64,000 bases of DNA from Treponema sp. (GCA_016294035.1 JAEDCT010000004.1:62001-126000); one strand, 5' to 3'; counted from the stretch's first letter, positions 15,530 to 24,104 are shown. The notes: generated from the sequence alone by a model not told the origin. Translations and numbers: made by a program.

Positions 15530-17956
15530 ATGAGTGATTATCTTGACGCTAATAATGAAGAACTTCTCAAAGATTTTTTTGCTGAAGCAGAACAGCAGGT
15601 CGAAACTCTTGAAAGCAATATTCTTGTCATTGAAAACGATCCCTCAAATCATGATGCCATTGATGAAATTTTCCGTGCGGCCCATACTTTGAAGGGTGGT
15701 TCAGCTACTGTAGAAATGACTGAACTCGCATCTTTTTGTCATGATGTAGAGGATTTGCTTGATGCTCTTCGTGGTGGATCTGTTGAGGTTTCTGAACCTA
15801 TTGTTGATACTCTTTTGACTTCCATAGACACCATTAAGGCTATGCTTGAAGCTAGAAGTGATGGATCTGTTTATCAGGAAGATGTTGGTCCGTTGGTAAG
15901 CAAAATTAATTCTTTCATTCCGGAAAAGGGTGAAAAGAAGAAGAAGTCATCGGCTCCAGTTTCTCTTCCAGCTGGAATGGTTGGAGCAAAGAAGGAAGAA
16001 CCAAAGGCTCCGGAACCTGCAGTGCAGGCTGAGGATAGCGGAATGCCTCCAGTTCCTCCATTGTCTGAATCTGAATTCAATGAGCTTAAGGATGCAACTC
16101 CAGAAGGCCAGAAATTATGGGCAGTAAATACTATTTTTGATGAATCAAACCCAATGAACAGTGTTGGAGGAATTCAGGTTTTTGCTGCCTTGAAGAATTG
16201 TGGTACAGTTTTGAAGACTGTGCCTGATTTTGAGGCACTTTATGAGGATGAATTCCATCCGCAGGTTGTGTATTATGTTGCCTCTTCCTCTTCGGGAGAT
16301 GAAATTGAAGATGCAGCTTTCCTGGATGATGTTACTCTGGGAGTAGATGCAAAGGTTGTAGAGTCGGCTGGTGTTCCAAAGGCAGCTGCTCCAGCTCCAG
16401 AACCTGTCAAGGAAAAGTCTTCGGAACCTGAATCTCCGGCTCCTAAGACTGAGCCAAAGCAGGAAGCTGCTCCAGCAGAACAAAAAGCAGCTCCGGCTCC
16501 GAAAGAAGAAAAGAAACCTGCGGCACAGGCTTCCGGACATGCAACTCAGACTGGTTCGATTCTCCGTGTTGACTCAAAGCGCGTAGATAATCTTATGAAT
16601 CTTGTTTCTGAAACAGTTATTACAAAGGCAGCCTTTAACCAGAATGGTCTTCACATGGCAGATCTTCAGGTTAAGCTTTCAGCATTGAATGCTTCCTTCA
16701 GGGAAAAACAGCGCAGAAACCAGGATAAGATTGTAAAGTATCTTGATGATCTTAAGAATGGAGTTTCTGTCAAGGAAATTCGCCAGAGAATTGCTGACGA
16801 TGCCGGGGAACTTTCAGGCTGGTTTGATTCTTTTGAAAATGATTTTAAGGTATCATCAGCAAAATATCGCTCAACAACACAGAATTTGGGACGCATTTCA
16901 AGTGAATTGCAGGAAGGCGTCATGAAGATTCGAATGGTTCCTATTGGAACTATTTTCAATCGTTTCCCACGTGTTGTTCGTGACTTGAGCCGTGATCTTG
17001 GCCGTAAGGTTAACCTTGTTATTGAAGGTGAAGATACAGAATTGGACAAGACTGTTGTTGATGATCTTCTTGATCCAATCATGCATTGTGTCAGAAATTC
17101 TGTTGACCACGGAATTGAGCCTCCAGAGGAACGTGCTGCAAATGGAAAGGATGAGACAGGTACTCTGACTCTTAGGGCAGCAAACGAAGGAAACATGATT
17201 GTCATTGATATTATTGATGATGGTCAGGGTATTGAAGTTGAAAAGGTTCGTGAAAAGGCTATTTCAAGAGGTTTGATTAGCCCAAACAAGGTTCTTTCAA
17301 ATCAGGATGCCTACAATCTTATTTTCCTCCCTGGATTTTCAACAAGTGACAAGATCAGCAATGTTTCTGGACGCGGTGTAGGTCTTGATGTTGTAAAGAC
17401 AATGGTTGAAAAGCTTAAGGGAACAATCAGTGTTACAAGTGAAAGAGGAAAGGGTTCTAAGTTCTCTATTCGACTTCCACTCACACTTGCCATTATTCAG
17501 GGACTCCTTGTTCGTGTTGGTAAGGAAATTTACTCCATTCCAATTGCAAATGTTATTGAAAGTCAGCGCGTAAAGCAGGAAACAATCAATACAATTGATA
17601 ATTATGAGGTCCTGAATGTTCGTAACGAGGTTATTTCAATTCTTCGTTTGGGACGATTGTTCAATATTAAAAATACTGATGACGATGAGTATTGCTTTAT
17701 CGTTATTGTTGGTTCTGCAGAAAAGAAGATCGGTGTCATGGTTGACGCCCTGATTGGTGAGGAAGATGTTGTTATCAAGCCTTTGCAGGATCAGTTTACA
17801 GCTTCACCGGGTATTGCAGGTGCTACTGTTCTCGGTGATGGATCCGTTTCATTGATTGTTGATGTAAATCAGCTTCTTGAATTGGGTGTCAAGCAGGAAC
17901 TTGATGCTCAGCAGTACAGGGAAGCAGAGGCAATGAAAGGTTCTGTTAGAGGGTAA
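15530..17956 (+). CDS. cheA: Chemotaxis histidine kinase CheA
   Basis: CheA receives signals from chemoreceptors through CheW and phosphorylates CheY. The 808-residue protein shows domains in order: P1 phosphotransfer domain with His52 in 'AAHTLKGGSAT'; a CheY-binding P2-like region (about 190-280); a Pro/Ala/Glu-rich linker (about 285-340); P3 dimerisation helices (about 345-470), longer than in enteric CheA; the P4 ATPase with N-box 'CVRNSVDHGIEPPEERA', G1 'DIIDDGQGIE' and G2 'SGRGVGLDVV'; and the P5 CheW-like domain to the end. It is first in the cheA / cheW-cheR / cheX / cheY operon typical of treponemes; the next gene starts two bases after its stop. No Shine-Dalgarno precedes the ATG, unlike the genes downstream. 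Confidence 0.96.
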   Translation: MSDYLDANNEELLKDFFAEAEQQVETLESNILVIENDPSNHDAIDEIFRAAHTLKGGSATVEMTELASFCHDVEDLLDALRGGSVEVSEPIVDTLLTSIDTIKAMLEARSDGSVYQEDVGPLVSKINSFIPEKGEKKKKSSAPVSLPAGMVGAKKEEPKAPEPAVQAEDSGMPPVPPLSESEFNELKDATPEGQKLWAVNTIFDESNPMNSVGGIQVFAALKNCGTVLKTVPDFEALYEDEFHPQVVYYVASSSSGDEIEDAAFLDDVTLGVDAKVVESAGVPKAAAPAPEPVKEKSSEPESPAPKTEPKQEAAPAEQKAAPAPKEEKKPAAQASGHATQTGSILRVDSKRVDNLMNLVSETVITKAAFNQNGLHMADLQVKLSALNASFREKQRRNQDKIVKYLDDLKNGVSVKEIRQRIADDAGELSGWFDSFENDFKVSSAKYRSTTQNLGRISSELQEGVMKIRMVPIGTIFNRFPRVVRDLSRDLGRKVNLVIEGEDTELDKTVVDDLLDPIMHCVRNSVDHGIEPPEERAANGKDETGTLTLRAANEGNMIVIDIIDDGQGIEVEKVREKAISRGLISPNKVLSNQDAYNLIFLPGFSTSDKISNVSGRGVGLDVVKTMVEKLKGTISVTSERGKGSKFSIRLPLTLAIIQGLLVRVGKEIYSIPIANVIESQRVKQETINTIDNYEVLNVRNEVISILRLGRLFNIKNTDDDEYCFIVIVGSAEKKIGVMVDALIGEEDVVIKPLQDQFTASPGIAGATVLGDGSVSLIVDVNQLLELGVKQELDAQQYREAEAMKGSVRG

Positions 17957-17958
17957 TT

Positions 17959-19383
17959 ATGGCAACTATTCAGGAAAAACTCAGCGTACTTGCTAATACA
18001 ATGGACAATGCAGAGACTGTTTCACAGGAACAGCTCGACAAAGAAAAGAAAAATGTGTCCCTTGTTGACTATAAGATGGTTACTTTTTCTCTCGCGGGTA
18101 AGGACTATGGGATTGACATCATGAAGGTCAAGGAAATTGTAAAGGCTGGACATTTTACTTATGTTCCAAATACTCTTCCTTTTGTTCGTGGTGTATATAA
18201 TCTTCGTGGTGATATTATTCCTATTATTGATCTTCGCCTGTTCTTTAACAGTGACATACCAGTCCATGATGATGACTATCTTGAGAACATGCTTTTCGTT
18301 TCAGTTGGAGAGCAGACTTTTGGTGTTGTTGTAGACAAAATTGATAAGGTTGTTGGAATTCAGAAGAGTTCCATTCAACCGCCACATCCACTTTTTGGTG
18401 ACATCAATATCAAGTATATTTATGGTGTGGTAGAGTCTGAAAACTGCCTTTATGTTCTCCTGGATATTGACAGAATTTTCGGCGTAAGATCTCCTGAAGA
18501 AGAGAGACAGCTTGCCGAAACTGCAAAGAAACAGATGCATCAGAGACAGGAAGAGGCTGTCCAGCTTCAGGCTCAGCAGGCAGAAGCAAAGGCTAAGGCT
18601 GATGCGGTAAGTGCGGCAGAAGCAAAGGCTAAGGCAGATGCTGCCAAGAAAATTGAAGACATCAACTTTATTTCTGAATCATTGAAGAATTTCAAGAAGT
18701 TCAACGTAAGTGATGTTAATAAGGCATGGATTGAATCGCGCTATGCTGAATGGGTTAAGGAGAGAGGTGAGAATAATACTCAGCTTCAGAATGAATCTGA
18801 TGCAGAGAAATTCCTTCAGCCCTTTTATTCCCAGTATAACAGCCAGTGGTGGTCAGAGGATTATGCCAATGCCGTAATGGATTCGCTTCCAGAAAATTCA
18901 GCAAAGAATATTGTAGTATGGAATCCTGGTTGTGGAAAAGGCTATGAGTCATATTCTCTTGCTTGTCTTCTTCAGAAGAAATATCCAAATGCAAAGATTA
19001 AGATTTATGGTCATGATGTTGATTTGTTGAGTGTATCAAATGCTCCTCTGATGAATCTGTCAGATGAGGCCAGCAGAGACTGGTATCAGCCATATACTCA
19101 GAAGACTGTTTCTGGAGATTATACATTTACAAAGGATGTCAAGGATTCAATTATGTTTGAATATCATGACTGTGTAAACGCAAATAATTTGCCACCGATT
19201 GATATTGTCTTTTCCAGAGACTTGCTTTCGTTCCTTCCAGATGCATCTCAGAGTACGGTTCTCAATGAATTCGGCGAGAAAATTAAGGGTAATGGAGTTA
19301 TCATTGTAGGAAAGAATGAATCCATTGCACTTGATGGATGGACAAAAAAAGATAATGACAACTTGTCAATTTATACTAAGTAA
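17959..19383 (+). CDS. cheW: CheW fused to a CheR-like methyltransferase domain
   Basis: The N-terminal part (about 30-175) is a CheW adaptor domain ('MVTFSLAGKDYGIDIMKVKEI', 'VRGVYNLRGDIIPIIDLR' in segments). A Gln/Ala/Lys-rich coiled linker (about 180-235) leads to a CheR-like C-terminal domain with the SAM-loop-like 'VVWNPGCGKGYESYS' (about 319-333) and 'KIYGHDVD'. Catalytic competence is uncertain: canonical CheR has A-C-S/A-T-G-E-E at the SAM loop and A-T-D-I at the acidic motif, so several residues differ. CheW-CheR-like fusions are known in Treponema, where they shape receptor arrays in these thin cells. It sits two bases after cheA, so it is translated with the kinase. Confidence 0.92.
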   Translation: MATIQEKLSVLANTMDNAETVSQEQLDKEKKNVSLVDYKMVTFSLAGKDYGIDIMKVKEIVKAGHFTYVPNTLPFVRGVYNLRGDIIPIIDLRLFFNSDIPVHDDDYLENMLFVSVGEQTFGVVVDKIDKVVGIQKSSIQPPHPLFGDINIKYIYGVVESENCLYVLLDIDRIFGVRSPEEERQLAETAKKQMHQRQEEAVQLQAQQAEAKAKADAVSAAEAKAKADAAKKIEDINFISESLKNFKKFNVSDVNKAWIESRYAEWVKERGENNTQLQNESDAEKFLQPFYSQYNSQWWSEDYANAVMDSLPENSAKNIVVWNPGCGKGYESYSLACLLQKKYPNAKIKIYGHDVDLLSVSNAPLMNLSDEASRDWYQPYTQKTVSGDYTFTKDVKDSIMFEYHDCVNANNLPPIDIVFSRDLLSFLPDASQSTVLNEFGEKIKGNGVIIVGKNESIALDGWTKKDNDNLSIYTK

Positions 19384-19450
19384 ATTATCATAGTCTGTAG
19401 TTATTGCAGAGTGTTTGATTTATTTATAAAATTTTCCCAGGGGGATATGA

Positions 19451-19933
19451 ATGAGAGTAGAGTACATTAACCCATTTGTAGAAACTTCTTACAGGGTGTT
19501 AAAGGAAGTTCTTGGTGGTGCCGAAGTAAAAAGAGGTGATTTGTATTTGAAGTCAACAGCTATGCCTGTTATGGGTGTTGCTGCTTTGGTTGGTCTTGCA
19601 GGAGATGTTGAAGGACGTGTTCTTTTTGACATGTCTTTTGAAACTGCATTGAACATTGCATCTGAAATGAATATGGAAAAGCTCACTGCTTTTGATGACC
19701 TTGCAAAGGCAACAATCAGCGAACTTGCAAACCTTATTACAGCTCAGGCTGTTACTAAGCTCCATGATCTTGGATTCAAGTTCGACCTTACACCTCCAGC
19801 TTTGTTTGCTGGTGAAAAAATGGAAATTGCAGCATTGGGCGGAACATCTGATAGTGTTGAAGCACTTATTGTTCCACTTATTACTGAATTTGGAAAGATT
19901 GAAGTAAACGTTGCTATTCGCGAACGTGCATAA
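19451..19933 (+). CDS. cheX: CheY-P phosphatase CheX
   Basis: CheX removes phosphate from CheY-P and takes the place of CheZ in spirochetes. The 160-residue protein has the family sequence E-x-x-N in 'SELANLI' (Glu91, Asn94), the pair that inserts into the CheY active site. It also shows the CheC/FliY/CheX-type beta-alpha fold: 'PVMGVAALVGLAGDVEGRVL', then helix, then the motif, then a C-terminal strand pair. GGGGG upstream acts as Shine-Dalgarno; a nearby ATG at 19447 is out of frame. It lies 67 bases after the cheW-cheR gene and 20 before cheY. Confidence 0.93.
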   Translation: MRVEYINPFVETSYRVLKEVLGGAEVKRGDLYLKSTAMPVMGVAALVGLAGDVEGRVLFDMSFETALNIASEMNMEKLTAFDDLAKATISELANLITAQAVTKLHDLGFKFDLTPPALFAGEKMEIAALGGTSDSVEALIVPLITEFGKIEVNVAIRERA

Positions 19934-19953
19934 TTATATCGAAGGAGCATAGA

Positions 19954-20388
19954 ATGAAAACAAAACAGGATTTTCCATCAATTAATGAAGTTCCGCCAGA
20001 CGGACTTAGGGATGATGGCTCAAAATTCCGCGTACTCATCGTAGACGATTCCATGTTCGTTGCAAAACAGCTCACACAGATCCTTACTAGCGCTGGATAC
20101 GACATTGTGGCTACAGCACAGGATGGAAAAGAAGGTGTAGATAAGTACAAGGAACTTTGTCCAAATGTTGACCTTGTAACAATGGATATCACAATGCCTC
20201 GTATGGATGGTATTACAGCTCTTGAGCAGATTGTTGCTTTTGACAAGAATGCAAGAGTTGTTATGGTTAGTGCTCTTGGAAAGGAAGAACTTGTTAAGAA
20301 GTCACTCCTTACTGGTGCAAAGAACTATATTGTTAAGCCATTGGATCGCAAGAAGGTTCTTGAGCGCATTAGTGCAGCTTTGAAATAG
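19954..20388 (+). CDS. cheY: Chemotaxis response regulator CheY
   Basis: CheY-P binds the flagellar switch and changes motor rotation. The 144-residue receiver domain has the acidic pair Asp31/Asp32 ('LIVDDSM'), phosphoacceptor Asp78 ('VTMDITMPRMDG'), Ser106 and the Lys of 'YIVKPL'. An N-terminal extension of about 25 polar residues precedes the receiver; this is longer than in enteric CheY and its role is unknown. AAGGAG lies upstream of the ATG. Last gene of the operon, followed by a strong terminator. Confidence 0.96.
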   Translation: MKTKQDFPSINEVPPDGLRDDGSKFRVLIVDDSMFVAKQLTQILTSAGYDIVATAQDGKEGVDKYKELCPNVDLVTMDITMPRMDGITALEQIVAFDKNARVVMVSALGKEELVKKSLLTGAKNYIVKPLDRKKVLERISAALK

Positions 20389-20447
20389 TCTCTGAAAGAT
20401 TTGCTCTTTTAGGATTGTTTTAGAATTCGAAAAAAACTTTTTCTAAT

Positions 20448-20512
20448 GAAAAGGATTCTGGTTGTCTGGGATCCTTTTCTAAAGACTCTGGAAACAGAGT
20501 CTATTTTTGTTT
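20448..20512 (+). terminator. Chemotaxis operon terminator
   Basis: AGACTCTG (20483-20490), GAAA tetraloop, CAGAGTCT (20495-20502), then a T-rich tract to 20512: a strong intrinsic terminator. A second hairpin just upstream (GAAAAGGAT 20448-20456 with ATCCTTTTC 20471-20479) lacks a T-run and may protect the mRNA 3' end. Confidence 0.85.
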
Positions 20513-20558
20513 GTATTGAATCTTTTGAATTTTCTCACATTGTGTTTAGCTTTCTTTT

Positions 20559-21089
20559 CTATTCATTTTGATCTAGATTTCTGCTCATTTTTTTCAGAAG
20601 CATAAGGAGAGTGTCTTTTTCTTCGTCGGAAAAATCCATGTAGCAGCTTTTCAGCAGGTTCTGAGACACAGCTGCAGTAAGTGAGTTGTATTCCCGTCCT
20701 TTTTCTGTAAGGGAAATGATTTTTTTCCTGGTATCATTTTTAGCCTTGCCGACTTTTATAAGGTCCTCTTCTATAAGTTTTCGTATTAGAACGGTTGTGG
20801 TGCTTTTGTTTCTGTTAATCAGTTTTGAAAGGTTTCCCATGGTAAGCTCTTCATGAACAGACAGCAGATACAGTATGAATCCGTGGGAGGAAACGAGCTT
20901 GTGTTTTGAAAGCATCGAATTTGTAAGTTCCTGGGTCTGGGAGTGTATTCGTGAAATCAGGGAAATAACTGTGTTTACCGTGTAGTCCATTGCAGAATTA
21001 TTATGCAAAGTAAAAATAAAATCTAGGTAAGGCATTTTGTTTGCTGCGTAACAATTACTGAAATCTAAAAAATATTCCTTCACTGACAT
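20559..21089 (-). CDS. MarR-family transcriptional regulator
   Basis: The 176-residue protein carries a winged-helix domain of MarR type: 'LVSSHGFILYLLSVHEE', the recognition region 'LTMGNLSKLINRNKSTTTVLIRKL' (quoted in part) and the wing 'KVGKAKNDTRKKIISLTEKG'. MarR proteins bind palindromic operators as dimers and respond to small ligands. The first 33 residues before 'MDYTVNTVIS' are unusual for the family and the true start could be that internal Met, but only the outer ATG lies next to a promoter-like box. It is divergent from the membrane protein gene at 21179 with 89 bases between, which suggests that it controls that gene and itself. Confidence 0.85.
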   Translation of the reverse strand: MSVKEYFLDFSNCYAANKMPYLDFIFTLHNNSAMDYTVNTVISLISRIHSQTQELTNSMLSKHKLVSSHGFILYLLSVHEELTMGNLSKLINRNKSTTTVLIRKLIEEDLIKVGKAKNDTRKKIISLTEKGREYNSLTAAVSQNLLKSCYMDFSDEEKDTLLMLLKKMSRNLDQNE

Positions 21090-21098
21090 TATGTAGAA

Positions 21099-21127
21099 TT
21101 TATATAGTTAAATGGTTGTCTTGTCTG
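21099..21127 (-). promoter_or_regulatory. Predicted promoter of the MarR gene, leaderless geometry
   Basis: On the minus strand CAGACA (21127-21122), 17 bases, TATAAA (21104-21099). Only nine bases separate the -10 from ATG 21089, and there is no Shine-Dalgarno. Confidence 0.4.
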
Positions 21128-21143
21128 TGAGGGGATGTTCTCA

Positions 21144-21172
21144 TTGAAATTAATCAGCATATTTATTAGTAT
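21144..21172 (+). promoter_or_regulatory. Predicted promoter of the 21179 gene, leaderless geometry
   Basis: TTGAAA (21144-21149), 17 bases, TAGTAT (21167-21172); six bases then lead to ATG 21179. No Shine-Dalgarno is visible. This promoter and that of the divergent MarR gene do not overlap but are only about 17 bases apart. Confidence 0.5.
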
Positions 21173-21178
21173 CAAGAC

Positions 21179-21994
21179 ATGTTTGGATTTTTTTTCAAGA
21201 AAAACACCTGGGATATCTGGGAGAATATATTTTATGTTCTCATTCTTAATTTTATGTTTCTCCTTGTTGGGTTCGGTGCATTTTTCCTGACAACATGGAT
21301 CTGGAGAAATTTCGGGTTTGCACCTTTTACTTTTTCTCTTCTAGTCTTTGTATGGGTTTTTACGATCCTTTCACTGGCAGCAGGTCCTAATGCCCTTAAA
21401 ATTGCCGGCTTCGATTCAGTTAAATTCAGCGGATTCTTTTCAAAAATCGGCGAGTCTGTTAAGGATGGCCTTTTGCTTGGAAGTTTTATATGGGTTTTGT
21501 TCAATATCAATGTTATTAGTGTTCCCTTTTATTACGGCATGTGGCGTGGGGTTTCAGATGATGGCAATCCCCTTTACCTTATTCCTCTCATGCTTATCGT
21601 ATGGTTTACTTTGACTACAGTTTTTGCGCTTCAATGGTTTATTCCCATTAGATCTGCAATGCATAATAATTTCCTCAAGATTCTGAAGAAGTGCTATATT
21701 GTTTTTCTTGATAACCTTGGCTTTTCATTTGGATTGTTTTTCCTAAATCTGCTTAACCTGGTGATTTCCGTGCTCACTGTTACCGTCATGCCTGGAATAA
21801 ACGGAATAATTCTTACCCAGACCAATGCTTTCAGGCTGAGACTCTATAAGTATGACTGGCTTGAGGTAAATCCTGACTTGACTCCAGCTGAAAGAAAGAA
21901 TGTTCCCTGGGATCAGCTTCTTGCAAAGGACAAAAAGCAGTTTGGGCATAAAACCTTCAAGACTATTCTTTTCCCATGGAAAGAAAACCAGTAG
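21179..21994 (+). CDS. Multi-pass membrane protein, possibly DUF624/YesL-like
   Basis: The 271-residue product has about six membrane segments: near residues 18-40, 48-68, 95-115, 130-155, 180-205, and a less hydrophobic stretch after 205. It ends in a basic cytoplasmic tail rich in Lys and Trp. The early 'NTWDIWENIFYVLILNFMFLL' and the later 'LGFSFGLFFLNLLN' resemble YesL/DUF624 membrane proteins, but the match is weak and I give no function. It is divergent from a MarR-type regulator, a common layout for a regulated transporter or stress membrane protein. No terminator follows. Confidence 0.7.
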   Translation: MFGFFFKKNTWDIWENIFYVLILNFMFLLVGFGAFFLTTWIWRNFGFAPFTFSLLVFVWVFTILSLAAGPNALKIAGFDSVKFSGFFSKIGESVKDGLLLGSFIWVLFNINVISVPFYYGMWRGVSDDGNPLYLIPLMLIVWFTLTTVFALQWFIPIRSAMHNNFLKILKKCYIVFLDNLGFSFGLFFLNLLNLVISVLTVTVMPGINGIILTQTNAFRLRLYKYDWLEVNPDLTPAERKNVPWDQLLAKDKKQFGHKTFKTILFPWKENQ

Positions 21995-22131
21995 TTGACT
22001 TTACCAGTCCGGGTTATTGGCATTAAAGTGTATGAATTAGCAGTAGATAACCTGATTTTCAATTAGTTGACAAAAAAACGTAAAGAATGCAAAATATGGC
22101 AATTTTTAAAATGTATAGGGGTTTAGTTGCT

Positions 22132-22776
22132 ATGGAAGAAGACATTCTTACAATTGAAGAAGTTGCAAAGTATCTTCGTGTAAGTGAAAGAACTGTATAT
22201 GATTGGGCACAAAAGGGCGAGATTCCCAGCGGTAAGATTGGAACAGTCTGGAGATTCCGAAAGGCTGATATTGAACGCTGGATAAATGAAAGACTTTCTT
22301 CGTCAAATAAATCCGCTGCAAATATTGAAGTTAAAATAAAAAACATTCTTTCTCCTGAAAGAGTAATTTTCATAAATCATCAGTCAAAGCATGATGCTCT
22401 TGTTAAGCTTGCACAGACTCTTTCCACTGCTCCTCAGATTAAGGATGGTCGTGAGCTTGAAGTTGAAATATTGAAGCGAGAGGAACTTATGTCTACATCA
22501 ATTGGACGTGGATTTGCCATTCCTCATGTACGGCTTGCAAGTGTTACTGATCTTGTTATGGCAGTTGGAATTTCAAAGTGTGAGATCATGGATTTTCAGC
22601 CTATTGACGATCAGCCTGTAAAGGTTTTGTTCATGCTGGCTGCGGCTCATAATCAGCACAGTTATTACCTGAAGACTCTTTCTTTCCTTAGTTCAAAGAT
22701 GAAGAATCCGGCTCTCAGGGATGCATTGTTTGCAAGTGGAGATCCAATGGAAGTATATAACATGCTTATTAAGTAA
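22132..22776 (+). CDS. HTH-EIIA fusion regulator (excisionase-type DNA-binding domain plus PtsN-like domain)
   Basis: Residues 1-55 form an excisionase/MerR-like winged helix ('LTIEEVAKYLRVSERTVYDW', 'GKIGTVWRFRKADIERWI'). Residues 70-214 form a PTS EIIA type-2 domain with phosphorylatable His132 in 'GRGFAIPHVR'. The fusion suggests DNA binding controlled by phosphorylation from the PTS chain. ATG 22132 is chosen because AGGGG lies at 22117-22121 and the protein then starts at the HTH; earlier in-frame starts near 22087 sit close to a TTGACA (22067-22072) that may be the promoter -35. No HPr, enzyme I or PTS permease is nearby. A strong terminator follows directly. Spirochetes commonly carry such HTH-PtsN proteins. 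Confidence 0.88.
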   Translation: MEEDILTIEEVAKYLRVSERTVYDWAQKGEIPSGKIGTVWRFRKADIERWINERLSSSNKSAANIEVKIKNILSPERVIFINHQSKHDALVKLAQTLSTAPQIKDGRELEVEILKREELMSTSIGRGFAIPHVRLASVTDLVMAVGISKCEIMDFQPIDDQPVKVLFMLAAAHNQHSYYLKTLSFLSSKMKNPALRDALFASGDPMEVYNMLIK

Positions 22777-22793
22777 GCCTGAATGAAAAAAAA

Positions 22794-22841
22794 ACTGTCC
22801 TTGAAGCTAATGGAACTTCGTAAAGGACAGTTTTTTTTTTT
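22794..22841. terminator. Terminator shared by the HTH-EIIA gene and the convergent gene
   Basis: ACTGTCCTT (22794-22802) pairs with AAGGACAGT (22823-22831), followed by eleven T's; a run of A's precedes the left arm, so it should work in both directions. Confidence 0.9.
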
Positions 22842-22846
22842 GCTTT

Positions 22847-24001
22847 TTATGGCAGCTGGACTGGAATCCATTTTTTCTGGTCGCTCTGGGTCTGGCTTAT
22901 GTTTCCCCAGTTGATGTTTTTTGCAGTGGTTTCTCCTGTCAGGTATTTTTTGCCGCTTACTTCAAATGAAAATCCCGGGTGGGATGAGATAAATCCAGCT
23001 ATTGCATGCTGATACTCGCGGCTCACAAACATTATTGCGTCCTGGTTTGCACTCTGGAGAAGAACGCACAGGAGCATTGATCTTGAGTCGCAGTCACTTC
23101 CACCACCAAGAAGAATTGATGGAAGACTGGCAAAGTCAGCAGCGTTTTTCTGACGTTCATAACCAAATCCCTGAACCCATGTAAGAAGTTTCTGTGCAAG
23201 GTCAGTTTCATCCTTGCATGCTGGAGCAAGAGCATTTGTTATGTCAAAGCAGGCCCTGGAAAGTCTGCCGCAGGAATCCCTGAAAATCATTCTGTAGTAT
23301 CTTTGCCATGCCTGAATCCATGCAGAACTTTTCATGTAAAGGCAGAGTGTTTTGTATTCACGGTCAATGCAGTATTCGCTTGCCTCAAGTGCATTTTCTT
23401 CCATTTCGGTTGTGAGTTTTGTTCCCAGAATGTCCATGTTGATTTTCTGAGTTTTGCCTTCCGTTGGATACAGGCTTTCAGTGTAAAGTCCGGGGGTAAA
23501 GTAGCTTTCGTTTGAGATGCACAGGGAGTCTATGAAACTTTCCATGAAGGCAGTACAGTCCTTTGCTTTTACCACATCGCACCAGGTGAAAAGCAGGATG
23601 ATTGATTCGTTTTCCGGAATTTTTGCGGCACATGCAATCAGTTTTGATTTTCTTTGGGAGATTGAACCTTCTGCCTGTGCAAGTGCGCATTTCTGGGACT
23701 GCCATTTTACATCCTTTATTGAAGTGCTTATTCCCAGGTTTTTGAGGATTGTTTCTAGTGCCTGTGCAGGGCTCTGGTATTTTCCCTTTTCAAATATTCG
23801 CACAATGGCTTTTACCGGTACGGTAGTGTTTGCAAGCTGAAACGATGAATTTCCCTCAGATGCTTCGAGTATGAAATCTTCCGGCAAATCAACGGAAACT
23901 GTTTTTGGCAGTGTTTCAAATGTTGTTCTTCCTGCAAATGCATTTATAGCACATGAAAAAAGAAAGATTGCCATGAATAAATATTTATTTCGTATTGTCA
24001 T
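22847..24001 (-). CDS. Exported protein with a transglutaminase-like C-terminal domain
   Basis: The 384-residue protein has a signal peptide (MTIRNKYLF, hydrophobic core, 'NAFAGR' near 21-26). The N-terminal half looks like a beta domain of unknown type. The C-terminal half has 'GGGSDCDSRSMLLCVLLQ' with Cys304, and His332 in 'SREYQHAIAGF', which fit the Cys-His pair of transglutaminase-like/papain-fold enzymes; the third residue may be the Asn of 'AKNINWG', in place of the usual Asp. Such enzymes can be proteases, peptide N-glycanases or cross-linkers; I cannot choose. Its location would be the periplasm. GAGG with a 6-base spacer supports the start. Confidence 0.72.
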   Translation of the reverse strand: MTIRNKYLFMAIFLFSCAINAFAGRTTFETLPKTVSVDLPEDFILEASEGNSSFQLANTTVPVKAIVRIFEKGKYQSPAQALETILKNLGISTSIKDVKWQSQKCALAQAEGSISQRKSKLIACAAKIPENESIILLFTWCDVVKAKDCTAFMESFIDSLCISNESYFTPGLYTESLYPTEGKTQKINMDILGTKLTTEMEENALEASEYCIDREYKTLCLYMKSSAWIQAWQRYYRMIFRDSCGRLSRACFDITNALAPACKDETDLAQKLLTWVQGFGYERQKNAADFASLPSILLGGGSDCDSRSMLLCVLLQSANQDAIMFVSREYQHAIAGFISSHPGFSFEVSGKKYLTGETTAKNINWGNISQTQSDQKKWIPVQLP

Positions 24002-24104
24002 TTTGAACCTCGTGCTGTAAGTTTAAACAACTGTGTTTGTGACAGGTTATTCTCGTTTTTTTATAAATGGAATGCCTAATATAAGGTTAGAATAAAAATA
24101 TAAA

